A stretch of 64,000 nucleotides of DNA from Massariosphaeria phaeospora (Eukaryota; Ascomycota; Dothideomycetes; Pleosporales), in NCBI GenBank assembly GCA_011032825.1, contig JAADJZ010000027.1, forward strand, positions 496,001 through 560,000, in the 5' to 3' direction. The translations under genes and the position numbers were made by a program. The first letter of the stretch is position 1. Every line of letters starts with the position of its first letter. Below, one piece after another: positions 56,391 to 64,000 of the stretch. Under the pieces are notes generated by a model. The model searched no databases. It had not been told where the DNA came from and worked only from the letters and a program-made list of their open reading frames with translations.

Positions 56391-58539
56391 TCAAGCCACC
56401 CCCACAAACACCTTCTTCCTCGCCTCAACCTCCTTCCTCACCCTCGCGTCCTTTTCCCCCCTCCCCCCACCCCTCACAACCTGCAACAACCGCAACGCCC
56501 CCGCGGGCGTCACGCCCTCCACACGCCGCGCCTGCCCCACGCTTTCCGGCCTCGCCACCTTCAGCGCCGCCTTCTCCTCATAGCTCAACCCGAAAATACC
56601 CTCATAGTCCAAATCGCGCGGCAGCGCCAGGCCCTCGTCCTTCAGCCAGCGGTGCTGCGCGGCCGTCTGGAAGGCGACGTAGGGCGCATAGCTCGCGTTG
56701 ATTTCGACGCGGTTCTGGACGCGCGGCGGGAAGTTGGCGAGGGCGGGGAGCAAGGGGAGCAGTGAGGCGCAGGTGGTGTGCGCCATGCGCAGCACGTCGT
56801 AGGCGGAGCGCTTTTGCGCGTCGTTGCGCACGCCGAAGCCGTGCCTATTCCAGTCGGCCCAGCCCATTGTTTTTTCCTGAAGTAGCGCGGTGAGGGCCGC
56901 CATGTCTTGGGCTTCGCGCGAGAAGGCCGCCCAGCGGTGGTCGGAGACGACGCCGGCGGCGCGGCCGAGCGCGGTGAGCCGCGTGTCGGCGTTGTCGGCG
57001 CGCGCCGACATGCGGTATTCGGAGCGCGAGGTGAACATGCGGTAGGGCTCGGACACGCCTTTGGTGATCAGGTCGTCGATCATGATGCCGATGTAGCCGT
57101 CGGCGCGGGTGAGGGCCATGGGCGGTTTGCCTTGGGAGGCGAGGCCCGCGTTGATGCCGGCGATGATGCCCTGACCGGCGGCTTCTTCGTAGCCGGTTGT
57201 GCCGTTGATCTGGCCGGCGAGGAAAAGACCGGAGATGTTCTTCGTTTCGAGAGTGGAGTGGAGGTGGCGCGGGTCGACATAGTCGTATTCCACACCGTAT
57301 CCAGGTTGGAGCATAGTCACGTTCTCGAGACCTCGGACAGTTTTGAGCATCGCGTCTTGGATGTCAGGGGGCATTGTGCAGGAGATGCCGTTGGGATATA
57401 TGACGTCGTTGTCGAAGCCTTCAGGTTCCAGCCAGATGATATGTGAAGACTTGTCCGTAAAGCGGACTATCTTCGATTCGAGCGAGGGACAATATCGTGG
57501 GCCCTTGACCGTCTCGCGGATGTGGATCGATTTGTCCAAGTTCTTCCTCACAATGTCGTGCATAGCTTCGTTTGTCCGCGTCTCGTGGTTCAGTAGTTGC
57601 TCTTCCACTTGAACCTTCTCATTCATGTAGCTGAACGGCATCGGAGGGTTGTCTCCTTCCTGGGCTTCCAACACCTTGAAGTCAATCGTCTTAGCATCCA
57701 ACCGCGGCGGAGTTCCGGTCTTTAACCGCCCAAGTGTAAAACCAGCGTTTCGTAATGATTTGCTCAGGCCAAAAGTGGCAGCTTCGCCCATCCGTCCCGA
57801 GGGATATGCGTCAAGACCTGTCACAGTCAGTCCTCCTCTCCCTCATTTTCTCGCAGCTCACGTACCGATATGGATCTCACCACCCAAGAAAGTGCCCGTA
57901 GTAATAACCACATGTCCCGTAGGAATAACCTCCCCACTCTCCAACCTGACCCCCACAATCCTCCCATAACTCCCCTCCTCTTTCTCGCCCTCCCTATCAA
58001 CCACAATATCCGCCACACTCCCCTCCACCACACTCAACCCCTCATAGCCCGCAATCTCCTCCTGCATATATCGCCCATACAGCGCCCGATCGATCTGCGC
58101 TCTAGGTCCCCAAACCGCAGGGCCCTTCTTCCGGTTCAGCACGCGAAACTGCACCCCCGCTTTATCCACAATGCGCCCCACTACACCGTCCAGCGCGTCG
58201 ATTTCCCGCAGCATGGTGCCTTTGCCAATGCCGCCAAAAGAAGGATTGCACGAGCACACGCCGAGGTTCGAGATACTGGGCGTTATGAGCGCGGTGCGGG
58301 CGCCGGAGCGGGCAGCTGCGGTGGAGGCTTCGCAGCCAGCATGGCCACCGCCGATGACGATGACATCGTAGGGTTTACTATCCGCTTGTTAGTCTTGTGG
58401 GCATTTTAAAAGAGGGGGCGTGGCCGTGCCTTGCAGTGCTAGAGACGGTCGCAAAGGTTCTGCGAGAGCGATTGGAAGACCGGACGCGCGGCGCATGGCC
58501 CCAGAGCATACGTGCTCTTTGGGGAGCTATGCGGTTCAT
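56391..58539 (-). CDS. MTO1: Mitochondrial tRNA 5-carboxymethylaminomethyluridine synthase Mto1 (GidA/MnmG), 682 aa
   Basis: FAD-dependent enzyme that, with the Mss1 GTPase, modifies the wobble uridine of mitochondrial tRNAs. Exons 58539-58430, 58377-57866 and 57817-56391 sum to 683 codons. Exon 1 encodes a presequence-like N-terminus ([20 protein letters not shown], then [13 protein letters not shown]). The FAD-binding motif [14 protein letters not shown] is at the start of exon 2, followed by [15 protein letters not shown] and [13 protein letters not shown]. Exon 3 has [62 protein letters not shown] and [17 protein letters not shown], all MnmG hallmarks. The first intron (58429-58378) starts with GC instead of GT; without it the frame meets a TAG. 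Confidence 0.93.
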
Positions 58540-59079
58540 TGTGGACTGGAGTAGGGCGGACTGTATGGGCGTGGTGGCGCGGATTAAAAAGTTGGGGTGG
58601 GACGCGGAGGTGTGGACGTTCGCCGAAGCATAGTCACGTGGCGAATATGAACCGCGTCGTCAATATTATGTTAGATATCCTTCAATCGATGTACCATGTC
58701 TATTCACATAAGGGTATATCATGATCGCAAACGTGCAAACCCCAGGTTACACTCAGGAAGAGTCGCGCCATTGTAGAGGAAAGGTATCATTCATTGCACT
58801 ACGCCATCCCCCCAAATCCCAAGCCAGCCCACTGGAGCGGAGATAGTACATACGAGAATACCAAACATAGCATACACACTTCCTTGCACCCCACTCAAGC
58901 GCACAGAATCCTCCAGCGCCGCGAAACAGGGCGCAGAGTTTTTCCGAATCCCCATAATTTGTAACAGTCCCAGAACGCATGTACGTTTTTACGGCCAGAC
59001 ATGGTACCAAGCTCCCCATTACAAAGTTTATACCAGTCGAAGAGGGAAGAGAAGACAGTGGGACGGGAGCAGCGTTTAT
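58540..59079. other. Intergenic, 0.54 kb
   Basis: Promoter of MTO1 plus 3' flank of RIM1 (same strand). No repeat or gene was seen. Confidence 0.45.
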
Positions 59080-59808
59080 TTACACGGCGCCGTCCTGGAC
59101 GAGGCCCTCGTCGTTGGTCTCCTGGGCGGCTTCGTTGCGGTTGCGGGAGATGACGTCGAAGTTCCCTAGAGATGGGTCAGGATGTGCTGTCTGCTGTAGT
59201 GAGGACTGAGTATGGACTGAACGTACTTGCGATCAAGCTGAGGTTGGAGCGCTTGTTGCCGTCGTTGTCGGTGTACGTCTCCATGCGCGCATCAGCATCG
59301 ACGTGGACGAGCGATCTAGACGGTTTCAACGTTAGCCAGATGTGCTCAGCGAAAAGCTTCTTCCACCGCTGCTACCAATCCCCAGCTGCCATCCGCCCAG
59401 AAGCGTATGTCAACATCTCCCCAGAACTCCATTTCGTCCCAAACCCCCACACTTCCACGCTCATCCACTCAAACCAATCACCAAGACCACACCTCTCAGC
59501 AATAAAACCGCACGCACTCACCCCTTCGGCACGTTCATCAAATACTCCTTCTGCCCGCCCTGCACAAAGCTCGCAACCCGGAACCAGCTCGTCTTCTTGT
59601 CCTCGTTCCTGCCATAGCTCGTCCCGAGGACGTACCGCACCAGCGTCCTGTCGTTGCTGATAGTGACTTCCTCGGGCGCCGTGCCCAGGCGGCCGACGAG
59701 CGACATGCGGGCGAGGGCCGCGCGGGGCGTGGAGCTGAAGGCGCGGGTTGCCGAAGCGGAGGCGGCGGCGATGCGCGACGTCGCGCGGAAGGTGGTCGGG
59801 GTGATCAT
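59080..59808 (-). CDS. RIM1: Mitochondrial single-stranded DNA-binding protein Rim1, 153 aa
   Basis: OB-fold protein that coats single-stranded mitochondrial DNA. Exons 59808-59522, 59315-59227 and 59165-59080 total 154 codons. Residues 1-34 form a mitochondrial presequence (MITPTTFRATSRIAAASASA, then TRAFSSTPRAAL). The SSB domain follows: MSLVGRLGTAPEEVTISNDR, TLVRYVLGTSYGRNEDKKTS, WFRVASF, YLMNVPKGSLVHVDADARME and GNKRSNLSLIARNFDVISR. The short acidic end is ETNDEGLVQDGAV. The first intron is 206 nt. Length and order fit the fungal Rim1 family. Confidence 0.92.
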
Positions 59809-60352
59809 TGTGCTGCGAGTTGCGGGGTGGGGTATTTCGCTGGAGAAGGGAATGCGAAATTGAGTGTTATGGCAATGAGGTTGATGACGGAGCTTTGCGT
59901 GCTTGCCTCGCGTAAACTTTTTGGTGTTGCAAGTTGCGTTGCTGTTTCGGGACGGCGCCCCCTAATCGCGTTCGCGCGGAGATGCCAAGATCTCTTCATG
60001 CAGCACTTTGATTGGCCGGACAGCCGCGAAGCAAACTTCCAACATCAGAGCGACGAGCGAACAAACATAAGGCGCAGCCGTGCCAACTAGTTGAAGCTAA
60101 CTAAAGGACAGGTCTTGGTTGCTTTGTTGCATCTGCTCCACCAGATAGCCTCCTGGAAAGCTACCGTACATCCATGGAGTGATCATTATCAAAACACTGC
60201 GGTTCCCGTTTCCAGCGACATCGCATCGAAACGGTGTAGATTATCAAACTAACTGACCAAGCAGTAGCCTGTCCTGGGTATAATTCCCGCTTTCCCAACG
60301 CCAGCAATGCAATTCCCCTCCAAGGTCCCCAAAAGCAAAATCCCCACCCTAA
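59809..60352. other. Intergenic, 0.54 kb
   Basis: Promoter and leader of RIM1 and 3' flank of the WD40 gene on the same strand. Nothing else is recognised. Confidence 0.45.
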
Positions 60353-62071
60353 TCACCGCTTCGCCCGTTTCGCCTCCCGCTTCGCCTCCTCCTCGTCACT
60401 ATCATAATCCTTATAAATCGCCTTGGGCTGATTCTTCTCCCACGCGCCTGTAAAAATGGATTTTTCGCCGTCCTTGGGCGCATACTTCAGTAGAGCCTCT
60501 CGCGGATCCTCGTCCCGCATGTCGCTCCCCGCGATATGGTCGCGCACAAACTTCTCGTCTGGCGTAGACTTGGCGAACGGCGTGATGACGGGGACATGGG
60601 GTCTTCGCGGATCTCGGGACTTGCCTGAGGCTGTGAGGCCGATGGTCGGGTGGCGCGATGCGAAGGTGCCTGCTTGGGGACCGGGTTGACCACCGGATCC
60701 GACGGAGTCGCCGGCCATGCCAAGGGGATCCATGTCGGTTGTGAAGTTGGGGTCGTCGTCGAGATGGCGCTTTTTGGGCGCCTTGCTGAGGATAGTAAGG
60801 GCGCCGTGAGTGGATATTTTAGGGTTGAACAGGATGGTCGTTTGGCCGTTGGCTGAACCTGTGAAGATCTGGTTGAGCTTTGGTTGCCAGTTTACTGTTA
60901 TTAAGGGAGAGCCGGGTGTGACTGGTGTGACGAGCTCTGGGCGGAGAGTCGCGGGGTTAAGTATGTGGAGATGTCCAGTCTCTGAGCCTGTGATGACAGC
61001 TGTCCCGTTAGGCGAGAACTTGATGTTGGATGTCGGGTATTGTGCTGATGTTGAAGGGTGCGGAGTCGTGTTGACGGGAGTCTTGAACTTCCGCGTATCC
61101 CACAATTTGATCGTGTCGTCGCCTCCACGCGTGATAACCAGCCTTCCATCCGCGCTGATATCCAGGCCGCTAGTCCAAGTACCCTTCGCATGAGCGTCAC
61201 GAATCTCGCCAGCCGGTCGATGGTATGGCCCTTCACCACCCCACATAACCAGACTACCGTCCAGAGCCGCGGACACAAGGATGCTACTGCCTCCCTCTGC
61301 CGCAGAACCCCAAGCGATAGTAGTCATCCTCGTCATACCAGCCGATCCCGCAGCCTTGGACTTGTGCACGATAACCTCTTGCTGTGTCATCCTCTTTTTG
61401 ACATCCCATATCCTCACAGTACTGTCCGTCCCAGCCGTAACAAACCGATCGCGATTCGTCGGGTGCCACGCGGCGCTCGTAATCTCAGACGTATGCCCCT
61501 TCGTGTTATGCTTATCCCGCAAGTACATGTCGCCCTTGACAAACTCGGTCGTCATTTCGCCGTCCCTGCTGAATAGTCGCGCTTGCGGTGTAGCGGTAAT
61601 GACGAGGAATTGCCCGCCGCCGAGAGGGCTGAACACGACTTGGTAGATGGTGTGCGCCTCCGCGTTCGCAGACGGCTTGGTGACAAATGGATCGACAGTC
61701 TTGAAGGCGCGGATAGTGGTCGGGGTCATAGCAGACAGGTCGTGGATCTTGAGCGTGCAGTCGTTTGAGCCCGTCACCATGCGCGTCCCGGACGGGTCGA
61801 GCGAAATCGAGGTGATAGCGCGGTCATGGGTCTTGACGACCACCTCATGGGAGACTGGGTACTCGTCCTCGTCATCTTCATCGTCGTCGCTGTCATCGTC
61901 ATCATCCGACGTCTCTTCCTTCACAACTGCCGGTTTCCGCTCGTCCACAATGCTCCTGCGACACCGCTCAATCTGCGCCTCAACATCTACAGCGCCGTCT
62001 TTTTTCCCGAACGAGGATGGCATGTACTGGCGTAGAGCCTCCTCGTCAGCCGCGGAGAAGTCGTCGTCCAT
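60353..62071 (-). CDS. WD40-repeat protein, WDR70 family, 572 aa
   Basis: Single-exon nuclear WD40 protein of the WDR70 (gastrulation-defective homologue) type, linked in yeast and animals to the DNA damage response through histone H2B ubiquitination (family knowledge). The start is taken at 62071 (MDDDFSAADEEALRQYMPSS) because MPSSFGKK is near the conserved N-terminus; an upstream in-frame ATG at 62152 would add 27 Ser/Gln-rich residues. An acidic run follows (DDDDDSDDDEDDEDEYPVSH), then WD repeats with HDRAITSISLDPSGTRMVTG, HTSEITSAAWHPTNRDRFVT, DSTVRIWDVKKR and GDDTIKLWDTRKF. After the propeller comes the family-typical tail with SKAPKKRHLDDDPNF, DPLGMAGDSVGSG, HVPVITPFAKSTPDEKFVRD and EDPREALLKYAPKDGEK. 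It ends in a basic nuclear-signal-like stretch. Confidence 0.92.
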   Translation of the reverse strand: MDDDFSAADEEALRQYMPSSFGKKDGAVDVEAQIERCRRSIVDERKPAVVKEETSDDDDDSDDDEDDEDEYPVSHEVVVKTHDRAITSISLDPSGTRMVTGSNDCTLKIHDLSAMTPTTIRAFKTVDPFVTKPSANAEAHTIYQVVFSPLGGGQFLVITATPQARLFSRDGEMTTEFVKGDMYLRDKHNTKGHTSEITSAAWHPTNRDRFVTAGTDSTVRIWDVKKRMTQQEVIVHKSKAAGSAGMTRMTTIAWGSAAEGGSSILVSAALDGSLVMWGGEGPYHRPAGEIRDAHAKGTWTSGLDISADGRLVITRGGDDTIKLWDTRKFKTPVNTTPHPSTSAQYPTSNIKFSPNGTAVITGSETGHLHILNPATLRPELVTPVTPGSPLITVNWQPKLNQIFTGSANGQTTILFNPKISTHGALTILSKAPKKRHLDDDPNFTTDMDPLGMAGDSVGSGGQPGPQAGTFASRHPTIGLTASGKSRDPRRPHVPVITPFAKSTPDEKFVRDHIAGSDMRDEDPREALLKYAPKDGEKSIFTGAWEKNQPKAIYKDYDSDEEEAKREAKRAKR

Positions 62072-64000
62072 GTTGGTGATGTGAGCTGATGACTGAGATG
62101 GTTTGGATAACTTTTGCTGCAGCTGAGGTTGAGTTAAGCTGCACGATGACATGATGTTCCGGGAATGTTCCGAAAAGCGAGGCGAAGCGAGGCCAACCGT
62201 CCACTACCTAGACCTGCAGCGCACGCTAACTAAGTCAGATGGTGGAAAATGTTCTATCTCGCTCCACGATACTACGTCAGTTGTGATATTACAAACGCAG
62301 CATTTCTCAGCGAGCGTACATTATGGTCTTAGAGACCTGAATCAGCCAGCAGGCATTGCTTCGTCCTAGCCTTGCAGCAATGGATGGCCCGCCTGCTCAC
62401 GCCTCGATATATTTAGGTCTTGCAGAGGCCTATAGAAGTATGTAAGGGTGGATGTTCATCTCTTTCAGAGTTATCATTATCAAAGCGCAGAGCAGCTCAG
62501 TGCTTCGAGACACTTCCTCCTATTTACTATTCCCCTCTACATCTTCACCTCTAGAAATATAAAAACCCCAGCCTCCTCCCTCCTGAGTCCTCCCTCTCCC
62601 TCTCCCTCCCCAAAGCCTCCCAACGCCCCACCCTTCTCACCCTCACTTCACTTCGCCTTCCCCCAAACCGCCATCCCCACCGTGCTAGTCTCCATCCGTC
62701 TCCATCCGTCTCCGTACAAACCTTCGCGCGCGCCTTCGAACAAGTATCTGAATCCGAAGTACAGCATATTGCCGACCATGCGTGGGAGTTTCTTTGAGGC
62801 GGCGACGGGGACGGGTACGGGGCTGGAATTTAGTATCAGAGAGTAAAGGAGGCGATATAAGACGGGAGTTGGAGAAGATAGAGGAGCAGAAGGAGTGTGT
62901 ATATGGTAGAATAGCTTAGCCAAATCGTTCTTTCATGAATCTTATATATGAGCGAGGCATAATAAAGCAAAAGTGGAACCTACCCAGTCCGTCCGATCCG
63001 GAGGCCAGATACACCCAGCCTTCAACACGTAGGGAAGGAACCGAACAGCCCAACCCGCACCCCAACAAACGCGCAAACAATCCGACACAAGTGACACACG
63101 AGCAAAACCCATCATGTCATTTCCCTTGTTTCAATTCATCCTACGTATTCTCCCTAGCCCGCTAAATCATACACTTCAAATGCAGTCCGTCCGTCCGTCC
63201 CTCTCCGCAGTCTGACCATTAAACCGCACGCACCCACTCGCAGCCCAGCCCAGTCCAGCCCAGCCCCGATAAAGTCCTTCGCCACATCCCCAACGATTTG
63301 GAAAAGAAAAAGTCAAAAAAGTGTTGTCAAAGCTCGCCATGAGTCCATCAGACATGTTTCTTGCTAGACTGCACGCTAACCTCTCGATTCGGCAAGCCGC
63401 TCATGCGAACAAAAGGTCCAGGTTCCATGCGTGTGTATACTCGATGCTCAATGGGTTCGAAAGAGGAATGGATGTGATCCGCCTGGATGGATGGATGGCG
63501 TAGCCGGGCCGAAAGCTGGGAAAAGGGGACGTGTTGTAGAGGGTGTGTACAAAGGCGGACAGGTGGTTGTGTAGAGGGACTGGGAGGTTGTACTGATGCA
63601 TGGTATTGTGTATGACATCCACGTGCTCTGAACGCAGCGCAATTGCGACATTGGAAACAGAATGGTATATGAAGAGCATGTTCCGATTCGAGAAGGAAGG
63701 AAATCGTGCAAGACACCGTTGTACAGCTTGCCGGGGGAGAAGAGTGGGCTATCTGGCCTAGAGGAGAAAGAGAGCCTACAGGTCGTAGTGCTCAAGAAAT
63801 GGAATTGCTGAAATGTGCTTCGTACTCCGACCGTTGTATCACGATCTCAAAATAGCTTGCTCCACCAATTGATTCCTTTGACGCCGCCGTTTGCCGCCAC
63901 TCCGAGAGTTCTTGTTAAGGAAATGAAGTGTGACCCATCATCATTGGTATGCCCGTATCCAGCGGCTCGAGAAATGATGCATCAAAGAACAATCGCAAAA
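62072..64000. other. Intergenic to the right edge, 1.9 kb, no supported gene
   Basis: Upstream of the WD40 gene and on to the window end. A plus-strand frame at 62448-62846 is Pro/Ser-rich, probably from the C-rich tract at 62570-62720, and has no recognised domain. Overlapping frames at 63320-63800 are also unsupported. Short repeats include ccgtccgtccgtcc (63188) and agcccagcccagtccagcccagcc (63242). Confidence 0.4.

Noticed and set aside
56907..57446. 179-codon plus-strand frame inside MTO1
   Set aside because: Antisense to highly conserved MnmG sequence, with no domain of its own.
1..64000. tRNA genes, rRNA genes, CRISPR arrays, LTR retrotransposons
   Set aside because: I looked for tRNA TΨC-like motifs, long direct repeats and reverse-transcriptase or integrase motifs and found none that could be supported by eye.

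Overview
This window is nuclear DNA of a filamentous ascomycete (Pezizomycotina, perhaps Dothideomycetes). Most genes carry short GT..AG introns of about 45 to 120 nt with CTAAC-like branch points. The gene set is fungal: Zn2Cys6 factor, Ste12/SteA, Hap5, INO80, and mitochondrial proteins encoded in the nucleus. No prokaryotic feature, tRNA, rRNA or CRISPR array was recognised. Exon joins were worked out by eye from splice sites, reading frame and recalled family sequence, with no database search.

Region 1 (about 1-16.6 kb) is accessory in character. It holds a possible gene tail cut by the left edge, a broken mucin-like membrane protein gene, a small secreted protein, a divergent pair of Zn2Cys6 factor and aldehyde dehydrogenase, a coiled-coil protein, a DUF6594 membrane protein, a C2H2 zinc-finger gene, and the TRAPP subunit Trs33. 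Four of these show what look like small indels that break an otherwise well-kept frame.

Region 2 (about 17-30 kb) holds mostly conserved genes: cytosolic malate dehydrogenase, the CCAAT-binding subunit Hap5, Fcf2 (rRNA processing), purine nucleoside phosphorylase, mitoribosomal protein S10, a Gfd2-like RNase H-fold gene with a frame break, and a triose-phosphate/nucleotide-sugar transporter family member.

Region 3 (about 31-48 kb) holds a glycine-rich protein with a putative lipidation motif, two F-box-type genes facing away from each other across a small transposon, Brx1 (60S biogenesis) divergent from INO80, a 2.8-kb low-complexity spacer, and Ste12.

Region 4 (about 48-64 kb) opens with a gene-free tract of about 5.8 kb upstream of Ste12. 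Then come cardiolipin synthase, Mto1, the mitochondrial SSB Rim1 and a WDR70-like protein. Four mitochondrial functions lie in the window (S10, cardiolipin synthase, Mto1, Rim1), but they are not arranged as one unit.

I do not see a wholly new biological system. The most interesting items are a short inverted-repeat element (MITE) present twice, each time 115-135 bp before a start codon; the cluster of frame breaks in accessory genes; the MGC-start glycine-rich protein; and the transcription factor/dehydrogenase pair.
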